Position numbers and translations under genes: made by a program. The notes beneath the pieces are model-generated. The model searched no databases, had not been told where the DNA came from, and saw only the letters and a list, made by a program, of their open reading frames with translations. A DNA stretch of 27,925 nt, taken from positions 1 to 27,925 of the forward strand of contig CAZILN010000177.1 in assembly GCA_964540005.1 (NCBI GenBank), read 5' to 3'. Below, in pieces: positions 17,169 to 25,891 of the stretch; the stretch's first letter is position 1; each line of letters opens with the position of its first letter. The stretch comes from CAZILN01 sp964540005. Its GTDB lineage: Bacteria > Bacteroidota > Bacteroidia > Bacteroidales > SM23-62.

Positions 17169-17585
17169 ATGAAACATGTAATTATTGCATTACTGCTGGG
17201 CTCCTTTGTTGCCTGGACTGCCTGCTCGGACCGCCAGGGTGGAAGTTCAGACAGGGAAAAGGCAGTCATTGAATTCAGGGATACCCTGATCGATTACGGT
17301 GTATTGGAATTCTCTGCAGACGGGACCTGTGAATTCAAATTCACCAACACAGGTAAAGGGCAGCTCCTGTTGAAAAATGTAAAATCGACCTGTGGCTGTA
17401 CCGTTCCGGAGTGGCCCAGTAAACCTGTTAAACCAGGAGATTCTGCAAGCATACTGGTAAGTTATGACACTTACCGGATCGGATCATTCTCCAAATCCAT
17501 TTACGTCTACTCCAATGCCATTAATTCCCCCAGGCGTTTGAGGATAAAAGGAAGGATCAAACCGGCGGAAGATATAGTAAACTAA
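17169..17585 (+). CDS. DUF1573 domain lipoprotein
   Basis: This 138-residue protein has an N-terminal signal ending in a Cys at position 19 (VAWTACSD), probably a lipoprotein although Trp at -3 is unusual. The DUF1573 domain covers most of the rest. It has the hallmark motif KNVKSTCGCTVPEWPSKPVK, then a beta-sandwich end with SKSIYVYSNA and LRIKGRI. This Ig-like domain is very common in Bacteroidota and is of unknown function; it is similar to the ASPM/SPD-2/hydin fold. It is followed after seven bases by the aminotransferase gene, suggesting co-transcription without a clear functional link. Confidence 0.9.
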   Translation: MKHVIIALLLGSFVAWTACSDRQGGSSDREKAVIEFRDTLIDYGVLEFSADGTCEFKFTNTGKGQLLLKNVKSTCGCTVPEWPSKPVKPGDSASILVSYDTYRIGSFSKSIYVYSNAINSPRRLRIKGRIKPAEDIVN

Positions 17586-17592
17586 ATGCCCT

Positions 17593-18789
17593 ATGCCTGA
17601 AATATCAAAAAAAGGCAGGCTGATGCCTGAATCACCCATCAGGAAACTGGTTCCTTACGCTGAAGAAGCAAAAAAACGGGGAGTAATGGTCTATCACCTG
17701 AACATCGGTCAGCCCGATATCCGGACACCGGAACCGGCACTGAATGCTATAAGGACCATGGATCATTCCGTGATCGAGTACAGTCATTCAGCCGGAAACG
17801 AAAGCTACCGCAGAAAGCTGGCAGGATACTACCAGCAGATAGGCATAGATGTGGATCATACTGAAATGCTTATTACGACCGGGGGGTCCGAGGCCATACT
17901 TTTTGCCCTGATGTCATCCGTAGATCCCGGAATGGAGGTGATCATACCGGAACCCTATTATGCCAATTATAACGGTTTCGCCATCAGTGCCGGGATTACT
18001 ATTGTGCCGGTTGTTTCCAGGATAGAGGACGGATTTGCCCTGCCACCGGTCTCTGATTTTGAAAAACTGATCAATCCAAGAACCAGGGGCATAGTGATCT
18101 GTAATCCCAACAATCCTACCGGCTATCTGTATTCACAGCAGGAGATAGAACAGATAGGCGCCCTTTTAAGGAAACATGATCTCTACCTGTTTTCCGATGA
18201 GGTATACCGTGAATTCTGTTATGACGGGCTCAGCCACTATTCTGCCATGCATCTGTCCGGTTGTGAAGAAAATGTTATCCTCCTGGATTCTGTCTCCAAA
18301 CGTTACAGTGCCTGCGGGGTCCGTATCGGAGCCCTGGTATCAAAAAACAGGGACATTATTCAGACAGCACTGAAGTTTGCCCAGGCCCGCCTGAGTCCGC
18401 CTGCTCTCGGACAGATCGTCGGAGAAGCAGCCCTGGATACACCGGCAGATTACTTTAGTGAAATATATGAGGAATACATCCAGCGCCGGGATTATATGGT
18501 GAAGGCCCTGAATGACATAGATGGCGTGATCTGTCCCCTGCCAAAAGGCGCCTTTTATGCCATCGCACAATTACCGGTTGATGATGCAGATAAATTTTCA
18601 CAGTGGTTATTAAGTGATTTTAACTATAAGGGGCAGACAGTAATGCTGGCCCCTGCCTCGGGCTTCTATTCAAAGCCTGAACTGGGCAGGCAACAGGTCA
18701 GGATTGCCTACGTATTGAACAAGGAGGATCTTAGCCGTGCCATGGAATGCCTGGCAGAGGGACTAAGGTCATACCACGGAAGGGTATGA
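17593..18789 (+). CDS. Class I/II pyridoxal-phosphate aminotransferase (aspartate-aminotransferase-like)
   Basis: This 398-residue fold-type I PLP enzyme transfers amino groups between amino acids and 2-oxo acids. Visible motifs are YSHSAGNESYRRKLA, TTGGSEAILFAL, CNPNNPTGYLYS (PLP phosphate/ring contacts), LFSDEVYREF, and the Schiff-base lysine near K236 in SVSKRYSACGVRIGAL. The C-terminal substrate Arg lies within QQVRIAYVLN. The family cannot be split into Asp-, Tyr- or branched-chain-specific enzymes from these motifs, so I give no gene symbol. The start ATG at 17593 was chosen because the ATG at 17586 reaches a stop after four codons. The stop lies one base before the tandem repeat array. 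Confidence 0.94.
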   Translation: MPEISKKGRLMPESPIRKLVPYAEEAKKRGVMVYHLNIGQPDIRTPEPALNAIRTMDHSVIEYSHSAGNESYRRKLAGYYQQIGIDVDHTEMLITTGGSEAILFALMSSVDPGMEVIIPEPYYANYNGFAISAGITIVPVVSRIEDGFALPPVSDFEKLINPRTRGIVICNPNNPTGYLYSQQEIEQIGALLRKHDLYLFSDEVYREFCYDGLSHYSAMHLSGCEENVILLDSVSKRYSACGVRIGALVSKNRDIIQTALKFAQARLSPPALGQIVGEAALDTPADYFSEIYEEYIQRRDYMVKALNDIDGVICPLPKGAFYAIAQLPVDDADKFSQWLLSDFNYKGQTVMLAPASGFYSKPELGRQQVRIAYVLNKEDLSRAMECLAEGLRSYHGRV

Positions 18790-18921
18790 AGTTCGAAAGT
18801 TCCCAAGTTCCAGGCAAGAAAGTTCCAGATTCGAAAGTTCCAGGTTCGCAAGTTCCAGGTTCGCAAGTTCCAGGTTCGCAAGTTCCAGGTTCGCAGGTTC
18901 GAAAGTTCCAGGTTCGCAGGT
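18790..18921. repeat. 15-base tandem repeat array between convergent genes
   Basis: Four perfect copies of aagttccaggttcgc run from 18835 to 18894. A fifth lies at 18903-18917, and degenerate copies (agttcgaaagttcc, aagttccaggc, aagttccagattcg) extend back to 18790. The array fills the whole gap between the aminotransferase stop (18789) and the end of the DUF1343 gene (18922). The period is a multiple of three, so it is open in several frames, but there is no sign of real coding. There are no spacers, so it is not a CRISPR array. Confidence 0.95.
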
Positions 18922-20091
18922 TCAGTCTGGATAGAGTAAATATTTTTTCCTGATCTCCCGGAATTCAGTCAGTCCGGGTTCCCAGCTTTCCTTGATCTGC
19001 TGATCTGTCCAGCCTTCGGTGATCTGCTTCCTCAGGCTGGCAGTTCCGGCCAGCTTCTCGAAATAGGAATTAAAAAAACTGTCCTTATCTGGATAATTTT
19101 CATATGCCCCCATCAACCAGTCCAGGTTGATCCTGCCTTCCCTCTCGCTGCCCAGTTCACGCAGTCCCCTCAGATCCGTTCCGCGGCATTCCCTGCCTTC
19201 CAGTTTTGGGTTAGTTGCGATGTCCGGAAGGCTTTCAGGGATGAAAATAAATTCAGCATTCTCCATATCAGGATGGCCGAATACCTCAAAGGGGAAATCA
19301 GTTCCCCTGCCAACACTGAGGGCCGTGCCCTCAAAAAAACAAAGTGAAGGATACAGGTAAATGGAATTCATATGCTGCAGGTTGGGTGAGGGATTAACAG
19401 CTAAACGGTATTTTTTCTGATGATCATACCCCTCACATGTTATCCATGACAGCTCACATTCCAGTCCTTCTCCCAGCCATCCCTCCCCGTTGACCATCCG
19501 GGCATATTCTGCAATGGTCATACCATGAACCACGGGGATGGGATGCATCCCGACAAAGGAGCTGTACTGTTTTTCCAGCATGGGTCCGTCCACAAAAAAA
19601 CCATTGGGATTGGGACGGTCAAATATCATAAACTTTACCCCGTTCTCCGCACAGGCCTGCATAACATAATGCATTGTAGAGATATATGTGTAAAAACGGG
19701 TTCCTACATCCTGTATGTCAAAAATGACCAGGTCTATGCCTTCCAGGTCAGCTGCATCGGGTTTCTCTTTCCTTCCATATAAGGATATTACCTGGATACC
19801 GGTCTGGGGATCCCTCCCGTCTTCAATGGATATGCCGTCATCCTGTTCTCCCCTGAAGCCGTGTTCAGGACCGAAAATTGCCTTAATGCTGATCCCCTGC
19901 GATAACAGGCTGTCAACAAGATGCGTATCCCCGATAAGGGATGTCTGATTGGCAACTACAGCTACAGTAAGATCCCGGATCAGGGGCAGGTAAGTATCCG
20001 TGCGTTCTGCCCCGATAATGATCTCATCATACTGCTGAGAACAGGAGAGGCTCATCACTGAGCTAAAAACTAACAATATTAATGCCCTCAT
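18922..20091 (-). CDS. DUF1343 family exo-beta-N-acetylmuramidase (NamZ-like) lipoprotein
   Basis: This 389-residue protein has a lipobox-type signal (MSLSC, Cys17), predicting a lipid-anchored envelope protein. DUF1343 includes B. subtilis NamZ (YbbC), an exo-lytic beta-N-acetylmuramidase that releases MurNAc from the end of peptidoglycan strands. Conserved blocks seen are VVANQTSLIG, AIFGPEHGFRGEQDDG, LVIFDIQDVGTRFYTYISTM, FDRPNPNG and LSVGRGTDFPFEVFG. Length is usual (about 360-400). It probably recycles cell-wall sugars in the periplasm. It stands alone, read toward the tandem repeat array, and is divergent from the LolC/E permease gene across 91 bases. Confidence 0.92.
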   Translation of the reverse strand: MRALILLVFSSVMSLSCSQQYDEIIIGAERTDTYLPLIRDLTVAVVANQTSLIGDTHLVDSLLSQGISIKAIFGPEHGFRGEQDDGISIEDGRDPQTGIQVISLYGRKEKPDAADLEGIDLVIFDIQDVGTRFYTYISTMHYVMQACAENGVKFMIFDRPNPNGFFVDGPMLEKQYSSFVGMHPIPVVHGMTIAEYARMVNGEGWLGEGLECELSWITCEGYDHQKKYRLAVNPSPNLQHMNSIYLYPSLCFFEGTALSVGRGTDFPFEVFGHPDMENAEFIFIPESLPDIATNPKLEGRECRGTDLRGLRELGSEREGRINLDWLMGAYENYPDKDSFFNSYFEKLAGTASLRKQITEGWTDQQIKESWEPGLTEFREIRKKYLLYPD

Positions 20092-20182
20092 AATAATGGC
20101 TGTTATTTATTACTTTTACGAATCAATATAAGAATATATTATTTAACCCCCTCATCATTGATTAGCTGAATAAGCATTCCCG

Positions 20183-21427
20183 GTGAACACAGAATTATTC
20201 ATAGCAAGAAGGATCATAGGTGACAGGGAGTACCGGAAAACCGTATCACGCTCCGTAGTTGGGATCGCTATGTTCAGTATTGCACTCGGACTGGCTATAA
20301 TGATAACAGCAGTGTCAGTAATAACCGGCTTTAAAAAGGAGATCACCTCTAAGGTTGTCGGGTTTGGTGCACATATCCAGATTGTCAATTTTGACTCCAA
20401 TATATCCTATGAAACAGAGGCTATAAGGAAGACCCAGGATTTTCTCCCTGTCCTGAAAGAAATGCCCGGCATTAAAAGCGTACAGGTATTTGCCACCAAA
20501 GCCGGTATCATTAAAACAAAGAATGACATCCAGGGGGTGGTACTGAAGGGAATCGGCAGCGATTACGACTGGAGTGCCCTTCAGAATTATATTGTGGAGG
20601 GGAAAAAGATCCATGTTACTGATTCGGCACGCTCAAACGAGGTCCTAATATCCAGGTCCATTGCATCCCTTCTGAAACTTTCTGTAGACGACGAGTTCCT
20701 GATGTATTTCGTGGAAGAACCTCCCCGGATGAGGCGGTTTAAAATAAGCGGTATTTATGAGACCAGTCTTGTGGAGTTTGACAGGATCTTTGTATTCGGG
20801 GATATTGCACACATACAACGGCTAAATGACTGGTCTGCAGATCAGATCAGTGGATTTGAGATCATACTGGATGATTTCAATCAGCTGGATGAAATGACCC
20901 TGAATATAATGAATACTGTTGGCTTTAACTTTGAAGAGGATGGTTCCAGGCTGAGAGTCACTAATATCCTGCAGAAATATCCGCAGATCTTCGACTGGCT
21001 GAGCCTCCAGGACATGAATGTTATAATCATCCTGATATTAATGCTGATCGTGGCCGGGTTCAATATGGTATCTGGACTTCTCATACTGATCCTTGACCGG
21101 GCCGGGATGATAGCGGTATTAAAAGCCCTGGGGGCCGCAAACCTGAATATACGCCGGATCTTCCTGTATCAATCCGCCTGGCTCATCGGTAAGGGATTGT
21201 TCTGGGGTAACATTATCGGTCTTGCCATTTGCCTGATCCAGAAATATACCGGACTCATCTCCCTGGATCCTGCCTCCTATTACCTGACAACCGTCCCCAT
21301 CAATCTGAATATTTTCCAACTTCTGGCATTGAATGCGGGTACCGGCATACTTGTAATACTGATGCTGATACTGCCTTCAGCCCTTATTTCAAGGATAACA
21401 CCGGTGAAGGTCCTGCGATTTACCTGA
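20183..21427 (+). CDS. FtsX-like ABC transporter permease, LolC/LolE type
   Basis: This 414-residue protein has the LolC/E arrangement: one span near residues 22-46 (FSIALGLAIMITAVSVITGF), a large periplasmic domain (about 50-270), then three spans (about 280-305, 325-350, 380-405). The GDREYRKTVSRSVVGIAMFSI start and the loop with VLKALGA after the second span are typical. Such permeases extract lipoproteins from the inner membrane with the ATPase LolD; no ATPase gene is in the window, so the exact substrate is inferred. The start is GTG at 20183: TAA at 20171-20173 closes the frame upstream and no ATG lies between. The 3' end overlaps a doubtful minus-strand ORF. Confidence 0.9.
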   Translation: MNTELFIARRIIGDREYRKTVSRSVVGIAMFSIALGLAIMITAVSVITGFKKEITSKVVGFGAHIQIVNFDSNISYETEAIRKTQDFLPVLKEMPGIKSVQVFATKAGIIKTKNDIQGVVLKGIGSDYDWSALQNYIVEGKKIHVTDSARSNEVLISRSIASLLKLSVDDEFLMYFVEEPPRMRRFKISGIYETSLVEFDRIFVFGDIAHIQRLNDWSADQISGFEIILDDFNQLDEMTLNIMNTVGFNFEEDGSRLRVTNILQKYPQIFDWLSLQDMNVIIILILMLIVAGFNMVSGLLILILDRAGMIAVLKALGAANLNIRRIFLYQSAWLIGKGLFWGNIIGLAICLIQKYTGLISLDPASYYLTTVPINLNIFQLLALNAGTGILVILMLILPSALISRITPVKVLRFT

Positions 21428-21624
21428 TCACCAGGCAGTGCTGAAACAATAAGGGACCTGATTTCCTCCGCATCATTCTCATGTACCTTAAGAACTTCCT
21501 TTACCTCCCGTTCTAATCCCTCCCTTGTGTTATCAACTTTGGCCTCCAGTTTGAGATAATCTTGATTGATCCTTCTGCGGTTGACAATTGACAGGATCAA
21601 TACAATCAGGAAAAGGGCTCCCAG
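21280..21624 (-). CDS. Doubtful small membrane/coiled-coil protein or remnant
   Basis: A minus-strand frame is open after the TAA at 21627. It would need a CTG (21624) or TTG (21600) start. The first part has a strong hydrophobic span (LGALFLIVLILSIV), a positive NRRR turn, then a charged helical stretch (KLEAKVDNTREGLEREVKEV and onward) to about 21430. This looks like real single-pass membrane protein sequence. The last 49 codons are antisense to the permease gene and read like a shadow. An ATG-led frame (21656) in another phase runs into the same region, so a frameshifted or truncated gene is possible. I do not recognise a family. Confidence 0.3.
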   Translation of the reverse strand: MGALFLIVLILSIVNRRRINQDYLKLEAKVDNTREGLEREVKEVLKVHENDAEEIRSLIVSALPGDQVNRRTFTGVILEIRAEGSISISITSMPVPAFNARSWKIFRLMGTVVR

Positions 21625-21640
21625 TTATGATCTGATTCAC

Positions 21641-21648
21641 TACTTTTG
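21641..21648 (+). promoter_or_regulatory. Candidate -7 element for the Nudix gene
   Basis: TACTTTTG matches the Bacteroidota -7 consensus TAnnTTTG exactly and ends 20 bases before the chosen ATG (21669). No good -33 TTTG was seen at the expected distance. Confidence 0.35.
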
Positions 21649-21668
21649 TGGTTCATTTAATCAATCCT

Positions 21669-22292
21669 ATGTTATTCAGGCTGGCAGCATCAATAAAATC
21701 AGAGATCAACAAGGGCTTACCCGGTACTCAGGCACAGTTCCGGATGGCACCTGAGGAAAGACTGAATATCAATGATGAGCTGCCACCCAAGAAGGCAGGG
21801 ATTCTTATTTTGTTATACCCGTTAAATGGGTCCGTTTACACCGTGCTGATACAAAGAACTGATTATCCGGGTGTACATAGCGGACAGGTCAGCTTTCCCG
21901 GAGGTAAATATGAACCGGATGATAAGGATATCGATTTTACAGCTTTGCGTGAGACAGAGGAGGAGCTGGGTATCGTCCTGGAAGATGTCGAGGTGATTGG
22001 AAGATTAACAAAACTACACATCCCGGTAAGCAACATTATGGTCTATCCACTGGTCGGATATATCAAATACCGTCCTGCATTCCGTCCTGACAGAACAGAA
22101 GTGGATGATATAATTGAAATAAAGCTGGATGATCTGCTTGATCCCCGGATCATGCGGCATTCCACCCGGCTGATCCTTGACCGTGAAACAAGGATTCCCT
22201 ATTATAAGATTCATGAAAAACAGGTTTGGGGAGCTACAGCAATGATAATCAGCGAGTTTCTTGAATTAATAAGGCGGTCTCTTCAGATTTAA
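21669..22292 (+). CDS. CoA pyrophosphatase-type Nudix hydrolase
   Basis: This 207-residue protein belongs to the UPF0035/NudL-type Nudix family, which cleaves CoA and related pyrophosphates into 3',5'-ADP and acyl- or phosphopantetheine. The signature LIQRTDYPGVHSGQVSFPGG precedes the Nudix box (GGKYEPDDKD, then TALRETEEELGI), with the metal-binding Glu residues present. The N-terminal LPGTQAQFRMAPEERL is also typical of this subfamily in Bacteroidota. The start is ATG 21669; an upstream GTG at 21648 would overlap a probable -7 promoter element and add residues unlike the family. The 3' end overlaps the convergent MltF-like gene by 44 bases. Confidence 0.93.
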   Translation: MLFRLAASIKSEINKGLPGTQAQFRMAPEERLNINDELPPKKAGILILLYPLNGSVYTVLIQRTDYPGVHSGQVSFPGGKYEPDDKDIDFTALRETEEELGIVLEDVEVIGRLTKLHIPVSNIMVYPLVGYIKYRPAFRPDRTEVDDIIEIKLDDLLDPRIMRHSTRLILDRETRIPYYKIHEKQVWGATAMIISEFLELIRRSLQI

Positions 22293-23712
22293 CCGGGATG
22301 AAATTCTTATAGTGCTCATAACGCTCAAGAACCTGAATCACATAATTATAGGTCTCCCTTCCCCTGCAATAGCCATATTTCACCACAGGATCCCTGTAGA
22401 AAGCAGGATTGGATTTTTTTAACAGGTACTCGTCAACATTCTCACTCCAGATCCTGGAATCCTTACCATATTTATCCGCAAGGTTCATGGCGTCAAAAAC
22501 GTGCCCGGGACCTGCATTATACGAGCCAAGTATGAATTTGATCCGCTCCTGCTCATCGGGGATCTCATCGCTGAACCGGTTATCCAGCCATTTAATGAAT
22601 GAAATCCCTGCGCGGATCTGCTCCTCCGGGGGAGAACTCCTTGATACGCCAAAACGTCTGGCTGTTGTTGGCATCAGCTGCATCAGGCCATGGGCCCCGG
22701 CCCAGGAGTATGCTTTAGGATTGAACCTGGACTCCTGGTAAATTAAAGAGGCAACCAGCCGCCAGTCCCAGCCAATCTCCCCGGCATACTTTTTAATGGC
22801 TTCATCATATTGTGATATTTTACCGCTGCTGATGGCAAAATAATCACTCTGAACCATGGCTGCAGAGCGCTGGCTCCTGAAATACTTATCATATATAGCC
22901 CTGTACTGCCTTGATTTCTTAAATTCTGTCAGCCAGAGGTCTATGGAGTCTTTCAGTTCTTTAGCTCCCTTGTTTACTGCCCAGGCCAGGTTCTGGGGAA
23001 AACTGATGGCTGTTCCCACATCGATATTCAGATAGTAGGTCTGGTTGACCAGTGCCACATTTTCGTCAGCTACAGTATAATCGATCTCACCGTCTGCCAC
23101 CATAATGATCAGCTCTTCGACCTCCTGGGGAACCTCAATATAATGTATACTGTCGCCTATCTCGTCTGACAGGTTTTGTAGCCTTGATGCATAGGCCGAG
23201 TTTTCCTGCACGTAGATTGTTTTACCGGCAAGTTCAAGCTGGTTCCTGATCATCATTTCTTCGATCTCTCCCTGGCTTAATCCCTTCCAGTTATCCGGTT
23301 TTCTCTGGACCAGGACCTGCCGGGTCTGGGAATGGGGTTCCGTGAAATCAACCAGTTTTCTTCGTTCCTTGGTGATGGTCAGGTTGACGGCGATCAGGTC
23401 ACATTCCCCTTCAATCAGGCAATCAAAATTATCTTCCAGCTTATTGCTTACCACAACCTCGAGGGGCAGATGCAGATGATCGGCCATTTCCTGCAATAAT
23501 TCATAGGTATAGCCCATAGGCTGTCCGCGGTAAATAAAATAATTGGTGGAATTGAAATCTGTTGTTACAATAAGTCTTCCACGCTCCCTTATCTGTTTAA
23601 GATCAAAGACCTCAGTTTTCCCGCCAGGATAACGGAATTTCTTCAGACATGAAGACATGAGCAGAGCCACCAGAAGAAATATGAAAATTATATGAGAAGG
23701 TATCTTCCTCAT
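22249..23712 (-). CDS. MltF-like membrane-bound lytic murein transglycosylase with substrate-binding domain
   Basis: This 487-residue lipoprotein (lipobox LMSSC, Cys22) has two domains. The first, about 35-290, is a periplasmic solute-binding protein type 3 fold (GRLIVTTDFNSTNYFIYRG, GYTYELLQEMADHL, LVDFTEPHSQTRQVLVQR). The second, about 300-465, is a soluble-lytic-transglycosylase domain. Its catalytic Glu lies near 327 in SLIYQESRFNPKAYSW, followed by GAHGLMQLMPTTARRFGV and FILGSYNAGPGH. MltF enzymes cut peptidoglycan to form 1,6-anhydroMurNAc ends and are regulated through the substrate-binding domain. It stands alone, convergent with the Nudix gene, with ATG at 23712 and an AT-rich leader. 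Confidence 0.94.
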   Translation of the reverse strand: MRKIPSHIIFIFLLVALLMSSCLKKFRYPGGKTEVFDLKQIRERGRLIVTTDFNSTNYFIYRGQPMGYTYELLQEMADHLHLPLEVVVSNKLEDNFDCLIEGECDLIAVNLTITKERRKLVDFTEPHSQTRQVLVQRKPDNWKGLSQGEIEEMMIRNQLELAGKTIYVQENSAYASRLQNLSDEIGDSIHYIEVPQEVEELIIMVADGEIDYTVADENVALVNQTYYLNIDVGTAISFPQNLAWAVNKGAKELKDSIDLWLTEFKKSRQYRAIYDKYFRSQRSAAMVQSDYFAISSGKISQYDEAIKKYAGEIGWDWRLVASLIYQESRFNPKAYSWAGAHGLMQLMPTTARRFGVSRSSPPEEQIRAGISFIKWLDNRFSDEIPDEQERIKFILGSYNAGPGHVFDAMNLADKYGKDSRIWSENVDEYLLKKSNPAFYRDPVVKYGYCRGRETYNYVIQVLERYEHYKNFIPVKSEETALLIQETR

Positions 23713-23771
23713 GCAGGATGATTTAGAGGTAAATATATGCTATTTAAACCTATTTTAAAAAATCGGAAGGA

Positions 23772-25808
23772 TCAATCGTAGAAGGTCCAGACCAGCCCGA
23801 ATTTCATGTTCATACCAGTCATAGGATAGTTCAACACATTAAAATAATTCTTTTTAATGGTCTGGGCATAAGGATGTTCAAGCTTAAAGAATGCCATGGT
23901 CCTTTTCAGTTTTGCTGTAGCGAAAAGATGCAGGTAGGGATAATTGCCAAGCTGGCTGACATCCTGGTTATAAAAAAATCCTGTGGCCGGCATATAGGCA
24001 TATCCGCTGAACAGGGTGTTATAATAAAGGTCAAATCCTATCTGCATGGTCAGAACATCCTTTACCAGGGCAAAATCGAAGAAATTTGAAGTATAATAAG
24101 CTATATCCGGGATCCGTACTATGAAACGGTTACTGGCAAACTGGTATGCCAGGGTATGATGGGAATGAAAAGGGCCAAAAACCAGTTTCTTGTTGGCCAC
24201 TCCTCCAAGCAGCAACAGCCCTTTGTTAAACTGGGCCGGCAGGATATCGGTACCTACATACACATAATCGGTCAGCACCGAATAGTACGCCCTTACATCC
24301 AGCATGAAATTAGGATTATTGTAATCCAGGGTGGCCAGCAGTTCTTTGACTTTAGAAAAATCATTCTCCCACCGGAAATGATTGGAAGAAAAATGCTGGT
24401 AGAAATAATCGGGTTCTGTCAGTGAAAATTTCCCGGTCAGCCTGATGCGTGATGGTTCTCCTTTAAGTTTAATGAATTTCGTGATCTCGCCGCTGAGCAG
24501 CAGATCTCCAATCCTGTAACCGCCCAGGTGGGTTTTTCCTTTAAAGATCCAGTTCCAGCCGGTGCCCACGGTATGTGCCAGGCTGGCCCCAACCGAAATA
24601 TTATTATATTGATTGCTGACCGCGGAATATATAAGGGTGTCATCGCCAGCATCGGTAGTGTCGCGATACTGCTGTGAGAAAACATACTTCTCCAGCTCAT
24701 AAGTGGCAAATGCCCTGGCCCCGAAGTCCGTTCTGCGATATGGATTTTCATCCATCATTAGCTGTATGGTATTTGAAAAAGACCGGTAAAAAGTGGAATC
24801 ATGACTCTGCAGGGAGTCCCCGAAGAAGTTATGGTAGAATGATTGGGGACCAAAGTCATCCTGGTAAGTTCTCCAGTTTCTGTTATACCTTACGGTATGT
24901 ATCAGGGAGCCGGTTTTTGCAGTTCGCTCCCTCAGGCGCATTATTCCCGTGAGCGATGAAGTATCCTCCACCTCGGTTTCTTTCCCGAAACGGTAGCGCT
25001 GGGTTACCTGCAGGTCTGTATTTTTAAGTTCGGAATTCGCATCTATAAGATTGACCGGGTAGGTCCTCTCATCACCCGATGTTACCCTGAAAATGCTGTC
25101 GTTTTCAAGTCCCCCGTTCTCAGTGATCCTGAATGAATTGCGGACAAGACTCGAATGCATGGTATAATCTCCCTTATCATAGGAATTCCATGCCCTGAAG
25201 TGAGACCTCTTGGCCGCCTGGTCTAAATATTGCCCTTCAGAAGTACCGATCTTGATCCTGGCACCGAAATTAAAAAAGGGATTAACATTCTGGGTATGAA
25301 TGGCCTGGAAAGTTTCCTCTCTTTTTATTTTTGTGGTTATAGCCGTGGTATAGCCCAGCACGGAATAGGGTTTGCGAACATTGTAATATATGTTGTTATC
25401 ATGGGTATACAGATAGGGAGCATAAGGCTGAAGAAACAGGTAGTCCGGTTGTTGATCGTTCCAGTAGAGGATATTGTTTTTTGCCGGCAGGCCAATGTTC
25501 CCCAGATATGAATTGCATATGCTGTTCTTAAATACAGGATTATATACCTGCAGGCCTGTTCTGAAGGTGTCCAGGAGAATATCCTTCTGAAGGGTGTAAT
25601 CTTCTGTCAGAACCCAGGAACGGACTATGGCTGCGGTGGTATCAACCGCAATGCTGTCAATCGCTGCGACATCAGTATCATGGACTGGCGTCAGAGTATC
25701 CTGAACATCCGTTTTATCCACAGTGTTAATATGCCTCCTTGCCGGATTCTGCGCAACAGAATACATGCATGTCAGTAATAACAGGAGAATTACTGTAAAC
25801 TGCTTCAT
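23772..25808 (-). CDS. Putative outer-membrane porin (Bacteroidota putative-porin family)
   Basis: This 678-residue protein begins with a signal peptide (MKQFTVILLLLLTCMYSVAQ). The mature part is a long beta-barrel with alternating strands rich in Tyr, Phe and Asn, such as YFYQHFSSNHFRWENDFSKV and GFFYNQDVSQLGNYPYLHLF. It ends in an aromatic strand (MKFGLVWTFYD). The N-terminal block YLGNIGLPAKNNILYW is characteristic of the Bacteroidota putative-porin (PF14121) family. The frame is open to 25895, but the ATG at 25806-25808 gives the signal peptide; the 29 residues before it do not look like one. The substrate is unknown. Downstream of it lies the MltF-like gene on the same strand, 59 bases away. 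Confidence 0.88.
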   Translation of the reverse strand: MKQFTVILLLLLTCMYSVAQNPARRHINTVDKTDVQDTLTPVHDTDVAAIDSIAVDTTAAIVRSWVLTEDYTLQKDILLDTFRTGLQVYNPVFKNSICNSYLGNIGLPAKNNILYWNDQQPDYLFLQPYAPYLYTHDNNIYYNVRKPYSVLGYTTAITTKIKREETFQAIHTQNVNPFFNFGARIKIGTSEGQYLDQAAKRSHFRAWNSYDKGDYTMHSSLVRNSFRITENGGLENDSIFRVTSGDERTYPVNLIDANSELKNTDLQVTQRYRFGKETEVEDTSSLTGIMRLRERTAKTGSLIHTVRYNRNWRTYQDDFGPQSFYHNFFGDSLQSHDSTFYRSFSNTIQLMMDENPYRRTDFGARAFATYELEKYVFSQQYRDTTDAGDDTLIYSAVSNQYNNISVGASLAHTVGTGWNWIFKGKTHLGGYRIGDLLLSGEITKFIKLKGEPSRIRLTGKFSLTEPDYFYQHFSSNHFRWENDFSKVKELLATLDYNNPNFMLDVRAYYSVLTDYVYVGTDILPAQFNKGLLLLGGVANKKLVFGPFHSHHTLAYQFASNRFIVRIPDIAYYTSNFFDFALVKDVLTMQIGFDLYYNTLFSGYAYMPATGFFYNQDVSQLGNYPYLHLFATAKLKRTMAFFKLEHPYAQTIKKNYFNVLNYPMTGMNMKFGLVWTFYD

Positions 25809-25891
25809 GCGCCTAAAGATAGTAATTAAAGAAAAACGGATTTCTGGACAAATATGGTATGTACTTTTGGTAAAAATCAGATCCGGAGGAT

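Noticed and set aside
18785..18905. tRNA T-arm-like gttcgaa motifs
   Set aside because: They recur as part of the repeat unit and no cloverleaf can be drawn around them.
18790..18921. CRISPR array
   Set aside because: The units are contiguous 15-base repeats without unique spacers, and no cas genes are present.
18747..18953. Plus-strand ORF across the tandem repeats giving repeated SQVPG pentapeptides
   Set aside because: The 15-base period keeps the frame open automatically. The ORF starts inside the aminotransferase gene in another frame and runs into the antisense end of the DUF1343 gene, with no upstream signal.
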